DNA from: Mantamonas sphyraenae
Taxonomy: Eukaryota > CRuMs > Mantamonadidae
Assembly (NCBI GenBank): GCA_026936335.1
Contig: JAPMXV010000044.1
Span: forward strand, 310,001 to 374,000
DNA: 64,000 nt
Direction: 5' to 3'
Of this stretch, positions 8,893 through 22,373 are shown in pieces; positions within the stretch are counted from its first letter, which is position 1; every line of letters begins with the position of its first letter. The translations under genes were made by a program, and so were the position numbers. The notes beneath the pieces are model-generated. The model was not told where the DNA came from and made no database searches. It saw only the letters and a list, made by a program, of their open reading frames with translations.

Positions 8893-10553
8893 TGATTATG
8901 GACTGGCTGCAGCCACTCCCTCCACATGGGGTATTAGAAAAATCCGTACTCACCATGAGTGAGGTCTTAGTGGGCCCGAAAGTGTGGAGGAGCGCTGTCG
9001 GCGGCACAATGGATGGTAACGATGCGTGGTCCCGCTGTAGCCGTTGCCATCGGCTCCGCTGTCCCCGGAGAACAAAGCTTCCTCGTTTGCGGCATCCCAC
9101 ACTGCGTGTTGATAATCCAGTCACCGCACAATCATATATTCCGTCTCCAAACTATGAGCTTGCTGTTGCGACCAGGCTCTCTCAACACTCAGGCGCGCGT
9201 TGGATGCTGTCCATGGCACCCCCGCACTGCCGATGGCACTTGACGCCGATGAGACGGCTGTCTCACTCAAACATCCAAACGGAGCGGAGGACGTGCACGC
9301 CGACCAACCAACTGGCACCACCGCACATACCCGACACACCTGCATTCAGCACCAATATGCGCCTCTTCTGCGCTTGTATTTGTTGAAGCAGGAGGAAGCA
9401 CAAAGCCGTGGCAAATCCGCCGGTGTCTCCTGTCCTACTCGCGTCCTCCCACTCTGATCACCCATGCGCCCCGGTGCTTTGTCACGCAACTGATCCCAGA
9501 CTATGAGGACGCGGATAAAGTGATGCTGTGGAGTTGTAGCCTTGGGTGACGCTCGTAGGTTGACATCAAGTCGACATGCGGATCTGGAGTCCAACAATCC
9601 GTGTTGGCCTCGATGACTTGTTTGCCAAGGCTGGGCGAAACTGTGGGTGATGTCGAGAAAATGAGGCACCCTTGTATGATGCGGTACGAGAAAGACACGC
9701 ACAAATGGCACTTCTCGTCGCTCGTGGGTCGTATGCCGCAGCCACGGCACGAACGCTAAAGATCCCGGAAAGCATTGTGCGCCCTGATGTGCTTGGGCTG
9801 AGCGCCCGTGTGTCGTACCATTCACCACATCGCAGCAGGCGACTGACGAGATGTGCCCCCACATCAAGCAGAGGCGCTTGGATGAGTATCTGTGCTGTGT
9901 GTGGAAGTACGTGTGCTGGGTGGGCGCTGATCAGGCGTCGGTGTGCAGCAGCAAGTGCACTTGGGCAGATTGAGTGAGCTACGGTGGCCCCTGGGGCCCG
10001 AGTCCGGGCCATGCAGGAGCGTGTGACCAGCAAACGGGGAGCAAAGGGTGCGCCGAAACCTGTGTGTGCACTCATTCAACTATGAATGCACGCTCTCTTT
10101 TTGTGTCATCACCGGGTGTATGCTTGAAAGGACCCGGTGGATGGTGCAAGTGGGAAAAGAGCGCAGGCACTGGTGCTACAATTCAAAGTTACCGAAGTAG
10201 TCCTTGAAAGACGAAAGCTATTCGCGCAAGGCACGCTACTGTACATTCCACCGATGTCGCGCCTACCACGCAGCTGTGCATTCCTCGTTCGACGCGCCGC
10301 GACGGTGCTTGCAGGTGTTGGTCGATGGACGTAGACTTGTGGATTGTTTGTTGCTCGTTCCTCGTTCTCTTGAAGCACACAGAATTGACGCTGTGCTTGA
10401 GTGCAACACCTCTCTGGCGAAGGAATGTGCGGTTCGTCTGTAACATGCCGAAAAGGACGATGATGGGTTGCGTGCACGCATGCTCGCACACGCACACGCA
10501 CATTGCGCACTGCGGGCAAACCAAGGGGGCCTGACGCGTTGTGCTGTAGCACA
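8893..10553. other. long non-coding stretch between transposase and Fanzor-type gene
   Basis: No intact gene in 1.66 kb; frames on both strands are short and broken. Composition is less GC-rich than in host genes. It contains one recognisable transposase relic (see next entry) and probably the promoter and 5' UTR of the downstream nuclease gene. It looks like decayed transposon sequence. Confidence 0.6.
9672..9791 (+). pseudogene. decayed transposase fragment (HTH region)
   Basis: The translation RGSYAAATARTLKIPESIVR aligns with GRSAAATARIWKVAASTVRK of the intact transposase, sharing the AAATAR core and the spacing of the helix-turn-helix, preceded by a matching Arg-rich helix. Beyond about 9791 the frame diverges and no catalytic motif follows. 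It is a remnant of a related but not identical Tc1/mariner-like element, implying repeated insertion at this site. Confidence 0.5.
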
Positions 10554-13500
10554 ATGGAATGCACGACCCGTGGTTTCGATGCGCTGTGGCAGCCACCAAG
10601 CGACATGTCGACCAGCAGCAGTGGCGTCAGCCTCAGCGAGAATGACGTGGAGCTCCGACTTGCTGGCATAGAGGCAACGTTGTTGTCGCAATGTGGGACC
10701 CGTGCTGTGAAACGCGTCGACGAGATGAGCCTTGAAGGTGGCCCGTTGCAGATGCAGCGTTTTGATGTAGAGGTGAATCAACCCGATGAGACTCAGGTGC
10801 CGGCTGTGTGGAAGTACGAGGCCAGACGCAGTCGCTTCGCGCTGGGTAAGACGCCCATTGCCGACTTCGTGATGTCAAAGTGCGAGAACACAATGCTGGA
10901 GGTGGTGGAGACCAAGGAGGGCGGCAAGATGCAGCGCTGGGGCGAAATTGTGCTTACAGGTTGCACAACGGCCTGGGAGCTGTACAACAGCAGCAGCAAC
11001 AGCAGCAGCAGCAGCAGTAGCAGCAGCAGTAGCAACGCTCCAAAGCTGGTGGTGTTGATCGACTGTGGGGACCTGTGTAAGGCCGCGTGGCGGTGGCGGG
11101 AGGGATCGCGGTGCTTTTTTTTGGGGATTCCGTTTTTTTTTGCCAGCGAGCTTGATCGTTCCGGCAGGCTCAACCACGTGTTGTGGCCCGGATTCGAAAG
11201 GGTGAATGCATGCGTACTGGCCCTGAGCGGACGCCACAGAGCTGTCGGTGTGTGTACCTGCGCCTGTGTGCGGAGAGCGCGCGTGAAATCTCATGCTTCC
11301 CTCTCAGCACCAGCTCACAAATCTCCATCCCCCTTTCCATCCCCCTACGCAGACTTCATGGCCGGGATGAAGCGTGTGCTCGAAGCAGACGAGAAGAATC
11401 GAGCAGCCGCCATGCAGGGTATGGTCAACAACATTGTGGAGGTGCTGACAAAGGTACACGCGGGCCTGAACGCGGGCCTGATCGAGGGGATCGAGATCGA
11501 CATCCAGCTCTTTATCGACAGCCACCCAGCTCTGTTTGCAACCACCGATGTCACATACCCGAAGCGTGTGCAGCACCTGGAGGCTATGCTACAATCATAC
11601 AGCAAGGCAGCGTCAGCGCTTGCGGAGGTACGAGCTCCCCGTCCCCTGTGCGATTTGCCCATGCGATTTTGCCCATGTGCCTCCTCGCCTTTTCTCACCC
11701 GCAGCACCCCACACAGCGCCCGTACACAAAGGATGAGGTTTACCAGCAACTCCCAGAGCTGTTGGTGGATACCTCCGACAGCCCCAGGTGGCACGTGCGA
11801 CACGCGGCCGGACGAAGCGCAGATGACGTCATTCAGGCAACATGGACCGACCTGGCCATGGAAAAAGACAACACTCTGGCCGTCGTTGTGTCACACGACT
11901 CTGACTACACGTGGGCCTGTCCCACCACCATGAAGGACCTGTGCCTCGTAAACCCAACCCGCTGTAGCCTGCTGTGCATCAAGCCCGCAACTCGATTCGC
12001 CGCTGCGCGGCTGGCGTCATTCACCGGCCGCGGCGACATTGCAACCTGGGAACTTACTGTTCCGTTCAAGTTGGCCAAGAAGGCACTTGAGGGGGGTTTT
12101 GACATCCCCCCATTTATCTCGTCTGCGGCGAAGCTGAAATCCAAATACTCCGAACTCAGCCAGCACGCGTCTCCCGGAACCTACGAGTGGTTCATCGAGA
12201 TGATCGATTCTGCCAGTGACGAGGAGTGGGTGCAGCTGGAGAAACGGTACGCGCGAGCCATGCGTGTCCACAACGTGCACGACTTTGGCAAGCAAGACAA
12301 GTATATTTTCGACACGAAACCGCACGGAGACGTCGACACAAAGGAAGTGGAGCGCAAAGCCCTATGGACTCTGTGCCAGAAGCTGGGTGCCAACGCACAG
12401 ATGCTGTTCAGGGTATCCCTCGACTATCTGAGATGGGGAGCGACAGCAATCACATTGGCCGACCTGGACGGCCTGGCAGATTGTTTGCTGGCACAAACGA
12501 GGACGGTGACGCTGGAGGTGGCCAAGAACGTGGACTCGCCGTTGGTGTTTGTGGTGGACAAGGACAACCACATGGTGTGCAGTCCCGTGGTTAGGGCGCC
12601 ACGCAGGGCGGTCAGCATGACTCAACCGGGACGAAAGAGCAAGCAGGCAAAGAGGAGGCGGTCTCGACGACAAAAGCGAGGGGGAGATGACCCATGGGCA
12701 CAGGATGTGCGAGTGCACAACGCCTTCACATGCGACAGCGACCTGGTCGATGCGCTGTTCGTCGACAACCAGGCCGACGACGAGATGGAATGGGGAGGCG
12801 TCCACTTCCAGACGGCCGCCTGGGCTGCAGAGGGAGCCTGCGAGCTGGAGGATGTGGTGGACGACTGGACCACGCCTGTGCTCACGCGAGTGATCAATCG
12901 CCTGCGCGAGGACGAGCTGGTGCAATCGATGCAGCTCGAGGTGTCCGTCAAGGATGGACGCGTCGTCATCCGAGGGCCAGCGGGTTGTCCCTACCACGCC
13001 GCTGTGGCAGAGTCCATCAAGCACGATTTGCAAGCAGTGACGCTGCCACCAGAGCACAGCAGCGAGGTGCAGAGTGCGCGCAAGAAACGCCAGACCACAA
13101 CGGCTTTGAGTGCCGCCCAGACTGCCAACAGCCACCTGCAGAGCAAGAGCGGCGCCCTGGAGCAAACAGTCAAGCAGGTGTCCAGGACACTGCGTACGGA
13201 GAAGACCGTCACCAACGCGATCAAAGCGTTTTACTCCAACCCTGTCGGCCCACGAAACAGGTTGCCGCACACTGGAAACAATCTGGGTATTGCCACCGTG
13301 AGCGAGCCACGTAGGCAGGACCACGCAGCAACGCAACGGCGTGAATTCCTCATACGATTTGCGGAAGCAAACAACGCCTTGGTGCGGGCGTTCAACACGG
13401 CAGTCCCTCACGCTCTGCGGTCTGAGGGACGGCTCCTCGCAGAACAGAGGGCATCGGAAGAGAGGCGTGCAGCCGAAGAGGCCAAGCGTGCAGAATCCCT

Positions 13501-15766
13501 GCCCACGGGCAAGCGCCTTCTGCGGGTGCGAGCGCGTGCGATGCCGAACAAGCGTCGGCGTGTGGAAGTTGAGGAGGTCACCCGTGATGATGGCAAGGAC
13601 ATGGACTACGAGGACCCCAAGCACGAAGTGTCAGACGACGAGGATGGGTTCTTTGACTGCGAAGAGAAGGAGGAGGAGGAGGACGAGGACGCCGCTGGTG
13701 AATCGGAGGCCGAAGGGGAGGTGCTCGACCTGCTGGAGAAGGCGTTCTATGGTGACGTGAATGTGGCACACAGGTGGCTCAAGGAGTGTGCCGAGGCCAT
13801 GGCACATGCCGACTCCACACACACCGTGTTGGTCCTCAATACGCACCGACGGGACTGGCAACACCGGTACCCAGACGTGGCAACGCAAGCGGTCGCTGAC
13901 GAAGGCCAGCTTGTTCTTCTGCAACTGGGGGACCTTGGGCACGGTCATCCGCATGACCATCGCCCCCTGTGGACCCATCTGGCAAAGTACTTTCCGCTTG
14001 AGGCAGCGACAGCGGCTGTGGGTGAGGTCCGGTCGCTGGCCACCCGCAACGCAACAGCCGCCGCGTTTGCCGGGCTGGAGGCCAAGGCAAAGATGATGCC
14101 GTACACAAAGATGGTGGAAACCATGGCTGCCCACTACAGCAAGCCCGATACAGTTGTCAAGGCCCGTCTGAGAAAGTTGGGTGTGCGCTTCGTACACGCG
14201 CAGTACTCGGCAAATTCTTCTTGGGCGGATGAACAGAAGGCACTGAAGGAGCAGCTGATGGAATCGAAGCTATCCAATTGGCATGCGTTTGCGAACGGCG
14301 TCCATGGCAACATGAGCACACTGGCAGACGCCGTGTTCAGCGGCACCGCACGTGGTGTGGCTGAAAACGCACGCTCACTCGCCAGTGCGGTGACGATCAG
14401 CCCCACCACCTTGGAGAACATTGATCGCTACTACGACAAAGACCACCTCCCTGCCCCAGCTACAAAAGAAGAAGACGACCGGACGAGGCGCAGGTTCGCA
14501 ATCTTCGATGTGTTTGGAGATGAGGTGCCGCACGAGCAAAGGAACAGAAGAGAGCAACAAGCACCGGCGTGCTTGTTGTCGTGGGTGCCTGAGATCGGAT
14601 ATCTGGGCAGCCGAATGCTCGCGTGCGTGACGGGCAGCGCAGTGGTCTGTGGTACCGTCGTCAAGGTGCTGCTGTTCCGCATGCCCACGCCAATGGACAC
14701 GATTCGGCAGTTCTGGAACGACAACAATATGACACCGACGTACACTCTGCTGGAACTCCTGGAGCCGACATCCCGGGCAGAAGCATACGCGAGTGCAGTG
14801 AAGCCAAAGGCGTGGACAACACTCAAGGCGATTGTGGTTCTCAAGCGTTTGTACCATTTCTACGGCACCACGACCGTTGACGGGGTTCTCCCTGCGCATC
14901 TCGACGGTGTGTGGGAGAGGTTGGGATGCAAGGAGCACGGTGATGTGGCATGTGGCAAGCTGAGTGTGGCTGCCATTCGGCCTCCAACAACCGACGAAGA
15001 GCGCACGCGCACGGTGCAGCTTCTGCGCACATACAACATCGCAGCCACCGATCCCGGAGAGACCAAGTGCCACACGGTTGTGCTGCGCCTGTTGCAACGG
15101 CAGGGGCACCGTGGCGAGGTGGCGGACTTCTGGACTATCCCCAGGCTCACAAACAACGCCAGCAGGCGGGACAATCACCACTTTGCTGCACAGAGACACG
15201 GCGTGGGCAAAGAGCGAGACTCGATCGACGCGCGCGAGATGAGGCACGTGCACAAAGTGTGGCGGAACCGAGACGCCCAGCAGCTGATGAACAACGCCTG
15301 CAAGCGACCCGGAGAGGAGGAGAGCACGGACAACGTGATCTACTTTGTCGGCAAGGTCACATGGAAGGGCATTGCGGGGGGCTTTGAGAGCTGGTGCGAC
15401 TTTATCGCAACGCAGCACCTTGTCCTGACCGTGAACGAGTTCAATACGAGCAAATGTTGTGCTACATGTGGAGCAGAGTTGAATTGGGTGCCGGAGATGG
15501 GCTCTGTGAAACCGTTCGGCCGGGTCAAGGTGTGCGAGGCGTGCTGGGAGGCGGACAAGACGAGCCGCCACGAAGCGACTGTCGGTGGGGCGGCAAGATC
15601 GATGGTGGCAAGGACGTACAACACAGCAAGGCGATGCGTGGACCGTGACATCAACGCTGCGATCAACATTGCTTACGCAGGTTTACTGCTGTGTTTGACG
15701 GGCGGCCGCCCCAGCCACCTGCAAAGCAACCAACCGCTTGTGGACACCGAGAATGAGAGCACCTGA
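10554..15766 (+). CDS. Fanzor/TnpB-type RuvC nuclease with N-terminal FEN1/XPG-like (PIN-fold) domain, 1,619 aa
   Basis: Three exons: 10554-11076, 11353-11627, 11705-15766 (phases 1 and 0; donors GTAAGG and GTACGA, acceptors CAG). The second possible ATG is 10605. C-terminal end: RuvC-I-like ATDPGETKC (D1382), zinc ribbon with EFNTSKCCATC (C1518/C1521) and VCEAC (C1543/C1546), then RuvC-III DRDINAAINI (D1581), the diagnostic TnpB/Fanzor order. The RuvC-II acid cannot be placed surely; VIYFVGKVTWKG lies in its expected position. N-terminal part: LVVLIDCGDL (D170, D173), IQLFIDSHPALF (D230), SADDVI (D306, D307), VVSHDSDY (D331, D333), the ordered acidic motifs of FEN1/XPG 5' nucleases. Between are a basic patch (RRRSRRQKR), possible coiled coil, a Glu-rich run (about residue 925) and roughly 700 unassigned residues. 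Fanzors are usually several hundred residues, so this is exceptionally long. Expected role: RNA-guided DNA cleavage. The first domain's role is unknown. Confidence 0.85.
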
Positions 15767-15861
15767 TCACGTTAACACGTGATTGAAGTCAAACGCAAAT
15801 AAAGCGTTGGCACAGAGCAGCCATTCGACATCAGCGCGCTGGCTTGGCATCAGCGCGCTGA
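15766..15861 (+). ncRNA. candidate guide-RNA / element-end region downstream of the Fanzor-type ORF
   Basis: Directly after the stop codon, ATCACGT-TAAC-ACGTGAT (15766-15783) can form a 7-bp stem with a 4-nt loop. At 15829-15841 and 15848-15860 there are two direct 13-bp copies of CATCAGCGCGCTG, each built on a self-complementary CAGCGCGCTG; the second extends to the perfect 12-mer TCAGCGCGCTGA. TnpB and Fanzor guide RNAs are generally encoded beside the nuclease ORF and reach the element end. This is therefore the best place to look, but nothing here proves transcription. A polyadenylation signal lies inside it. Confidence 0.3.
15798..15803 (+). promoter_or_regulatory. AATAAA polyadenylation signal of the Fanzor-type gene
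   Basis: A perfect AATAAA 32 bp after the stop codon, in the usual position for a short 3' UTR and about 95 bp before the next start codon. Confidence 0.5.
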
Positions 15862-15897
15862 TTTGAGAATGGCTGGATTGAATGATGATGAAAAAAA

Positions 15898-18292
15898 ATG
15901 CCTGTCCTCGTGTCCTGTCCTCCGGTGCGCGTCGCGCGCAAACTCGAGAAGCAAAAAATGTACCAGAGTCAGCTGGCGTTGCACGTGGTCAAGCTCTTCT
16001 TTGGCGACGTGGTCCAACGTGTGGTCAAGCCACTCATCGATGGGGGCAAGAAGGAACTGGAGGACCTCGTACGAGAGTGCAAGCCCCTGAAGCGCAGCCA
16101 GATCATGGCTGCCCTCGCTGTGCTCATCCAGCACCATCATGTGCACTTTGATGAGGTGGAAGTGGTATGTTGTGCACCACACCATGCGTGGTGTGTGTGT
16201 AGGGGGAAGGGGGGAGGGGAGGAGTGCCAGGTGTCACGCTCACATCAAGCGCGATGCGATCCCCACGTAGCGATCTGCCTCGGAGGACGACAAGGATGGC
16301 AGCAACACAAAGTCGTTCACGCACACCTTTTACAAGGCGTCAGGTAGGTGTGATGCGTGCGTGTTGGGTGTTGGGGGGGGGGGGGGGAAGGGGGTCGGTG
16401 TGTGCGTCGACGGCTGACGTTCCCTCTTCTCTTGCCAGTGGAAAGCATTCTGCTGCACATGCGCTACGTACACTTTATGGACCTTGCGGCCAAGCAGTAT
16501 GGCCAACATGCACGGTATGTGGTCAAGGCACTGCTGATCAATGGCATGCTGTCGCCCAAGGAGTGTGTGGAGCGTGCGGCGGAGCTGTACCACGAAGACG
16601 AGGTCGACAGGGCAGTGAAAGCCAAGCAGACTGCCGAGTCATCCGGCCGCAAGTACTCTGGTTCCATGACTGTGTCAGAGTCGGAGCTGGCCCAATGGAA
16701 GTTTCAAGCTATGGATGCGTTTGTCAGCCTGTGCGACGAAGCCTTTGTGGTCGCCGGCACCACGGGCATCCTCCTGCGCACCAAAGTCGAGGACGAGCCG
16801 GAAATGTTCAAAACCGCACGACGCAAACCTCGCCGTGCCAAAGGAGAGGTCCTCCAACTTCCTCCCATCCAAGATGTAAGTGTGCCACGCCGCCAGCAGG
16901 AAAATGGCGGGTTGCGGTGGTTGATCGCATTCCCACGAATCGCACGCTCTTCCTCTCCCAAAAATGCATTGACCATGTGTCTGACACACATACACACACA
17001 CACACACACTTGCGTGTGCCGGTGCTGTGCTGTTTTACCCCACGCAGCTCATTCCCGTGTCGCAGTCGTCTGTGCTGCGAACTGGGGTGATCCGTGTCCC
17101 TGAAGGCGAGCTTGACTTTGCCGATCGTGACGTGGACCGGGACGAGCTGTTTGGCGACGAAGTGGACGCCGTGTCCAGCCAGATCACACAGTCGAGCAAG
17201 CGCAAGGCAGACAAACGGGATGAGGATGGGGACGAGGTGGACGATGCCGAAGGAGAACGAGAGCAAAAGCGGCAGCGCCTGAACGCATCGTCGTCGTCCT
17301 CCTCTTCTTCTTCCTCTTCTTCCTCCTCCTCCTCATCATCATCATCGTCCTCCTCTGGGGCACTGTGGTCGCAGCAACGGGGCTACGAGCACGGAGAGCA
17401 GGCTGTGGCGTTGTTTGTGGTGAACCATCATCGGTTCCACCACGCCATGCGTGTGGAGACGCTGGTGGAGTACACCAAGCGTGCGAGGCGGTTCTACGAC
17501 GCCGGCAAGGAGGAGGACGAAGACAGCAACGGCGAGATGACAACCGAGGTGCTGGACCGTGCGTTGGGCCTGGCCAAGGTGGTGCGATGCATGATGGACT
17601 CGAGCAGGGAGAGCAAAAAGGTGACCATGTCCACGGACGAGCTGGCCATGAGGATGAAGGAGCGCACGGATGAGGATGATCTGGCCAGTGGGACACTGGA
17701 CCAGAGGCGAGTGCTGGCCCTGATGGAGGACGTGGACGACTCCCAAACACCGTTCATCAAAGCACCGGAAGCCAACGGCCTGTGGACGTTGGACGTGAAG
17801 CGTGCCAGCAACATGCTGCGCACCGAACACATGGTGTCGCTTGTGCGTGCCAAGTACGGACGCGACGCAAGCAAGATCTTCTACATGCTGTCGGTGTACA
17901 ACTTTCTGGACGACAATGCGATTGGGGAGGCGTGTCTGATGTCGGTGAAGGACACACGGAGCACATGCTGGAAGATGAGCGACCTGTTGTACCTGCAGGA
18001 GGTGCCCAAGACGCAGACGAGGGATGTGCGCAACACGATGTACCTGTGGAGCGTCAACTACAGCAAGGCCATGCGCACGCTACTGGAGCAGATGTACCAC
18101 ACGTGCATCAACCTGATGCAGCGCTGGGACCACGAGCAAAAGGCAAACACAAATGTGAAGCACGCCATCGACAACAACTACCTGACGCAGCAGAGCCTTG
18201 GCAAGGGCCAGCGGTTGCGGCACATGGACAGTGTGTTTGCACGTGCGCTCTCCGACCTGGACAAGGACATGTTTGTGCTGAGGGATCTTTGA
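15898..18292 (+). CDS. POLR3C: RNA polymerase III subunit RPC3 (RPC82/POLR3C)
   Basis: Four exons: 15898-16164, 16271-16343, 16439-16875, 17048-18292 (673 aa). All junctions are GT-AG and keep frame. The N-terminal winged helices (HVVKLFFGDVVQRVVKPL, SQIMAALAVLIQHHHVHF), the middle segment VESILLHMRYVHFMDLAAKQYG...ALLINGMLS and the C-terminal MVSLVRAKYGRDASKIFYML, LYLQEVPKTQ and SKAMRTLLEQMYHTCINLM match RPC3, a Pol III-specific subunit of the RPC3-RPC6-RPC7 initiation subcomplex. A poly-Ser tract (about residues 250-275) follows an acidic/basic linker, where other RPC3 proteins are also disordered. An alternative start is MYQSQL at 15958. The promoter must lie within about 130 bp of the Fanzor-type stop codon, so its 5' region abuts or overlaps the island's right edge. 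Confidence 0.92.
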
Positions 18293-18631
18293 AGTGGTAG
18301 GGTGTGTGTTGGTGTTGGCAATGGAAGGGTCAGATGCGCTTGCGCTGCCACCCAAAAGGCCACTGGCCACAAAAAACAAAGTTTTCCACGAGAAGCGACG
18401 CTACGAGCAACCAACAACCCGACAGAACTCTTCAGTTCACGTCACACTACTACTACGACACACAACCTATTTTTCTTGATCTATTTTTGAACCTGAACCC
18501 AAGCAGCGCACTGAACACACAGAGCGAAGCACACAGCGACAACAACCAACAAGCAACAAACCAACTTTCTAGAACCCAACCACCTTTGAGACACCTCAAG
18601 GCAACGTAATAGAAAACCCCAAACCCATTTT
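18293..18631. other. intergenic (3' flank of POLR3C, 5' flank of DDX3-like gene)
   Basis: No coding potential. An A-rich stretch (18470-18630) just before the next ATG looks like a 5' UTR. Nothing else seen. Confidence 0.6.
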
Positions 18632-21606
<2,975 letters not shown>

Positions 21607-22373
21607 AGAACACGAGAGACGAGCAAAGACGACTACCCCAGTGCGAATGCAGCAGAAGCGAGAGGAGACAAGATGGGAAACCAATGGAGGTGATTGCATC
21701 AGCAGGGTTCATTTTGATGTTGGAAAGGGGGGAAAGTGGCGTGAGGGAACAAACGGAGGGAAAATTTACAAAGGTGGGAGATGGCACGGGCATCAGGCTC
21801 GCAGATGCGCTACGCTGATGCCATGCGGAGCAAAACAGGCCTGCACAGAACCAGTCCACGTTTCTGTCTCGGTGGTGGCCTTTTTGCCATTGCGGGAGCA
21901 GTGGTGGATGATTTTGGTTCTGCCGACAAGCATGATCAGGGTTTCAGCAGAGCAGCAGGAGCAGCGGCCATAGCATTCCCAATGGCCGCTTTCGTTCTTC
22001 TGCAGGCGAGACCAGTAGATGGGCATTGTGTTTGTGGAGTGGGGAAATCGCAAAGGGGAACGGGTGGATGCACTGGGCCGTGCGGCGCGGGAGGGAAAAA
22101 CCCGAACATGATCTCGGGTGAACCCTCCCCGACACCAACTTGGTGGAGCTCCGCTGACGGGCGATTTCCCTGGTTGGTTGTGACGGAGGATCTTCAGGAC
22201 TTGCGGGGGTCCAACAACAGCCACAGCAGCATGCATGTGCGCTGTGTGTTGTCGTCAGGAAAACACCAGGAACCGCGGACCCGGAGGGTTTTTGGCGCAT
22301 GACGTCAGCGCGATGACGATGCGCGGGGAGAAACACCTGAAAACACCTTGAAATCAACCACTGAACACAAACG
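21607..22373. other. 767-bp intergenic region
   Basis: No gene supported. Short frames on both strands lack family resemblance. It contains the helicase 3' UTR and, just before the next ATG, the A-rich CobW leader. No repeats or RNA genes noticed. Confidence 0.6.

Larger units (their letters stand above)
7700..15861 (+). mobile_element. putative accessory island / composite transposon carrying transposase and Fanzor-type nuclease
   Basis: The span holds a palindrome, an intact Tc1/mariner-type transposase, a decayed transposase fragment and a Fanzor/TnpB-like gene, all on the plus strand between two ordinary host genes. Fanzor proteins are known cargo of eukaryotic DNA transposons including Mariner-type elements. 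The limits given here are the palindrome on the left and the tandem inverted repeats just before POLR3C on the right. I could not demonstrate matching terminal inverted repeats or a target-site duplication, so this may be two adjacent elements or a host-captured gene beside a transposon. Confidence 0.35.

Noticed and set aside
15829-15860. CRISPR-like direct repeats
   Set aside because: Only two 13-bp copies with a 6-bp gap in a eukaryotic genome; better explained as inverted-repeat structure at an element end or promoter.
16371-16388. G-run as a possible G-quadruplex regulatory element
   Set aside because: A mononucleotide G-rich run inside a POLR3C intron; no sign of function.
21781-22302. 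173-codon frame between the helicase and CobW genes
   Set aside because: No similarity, no hydrophobic or repeat structure of note, opposite-strand frames equally long.
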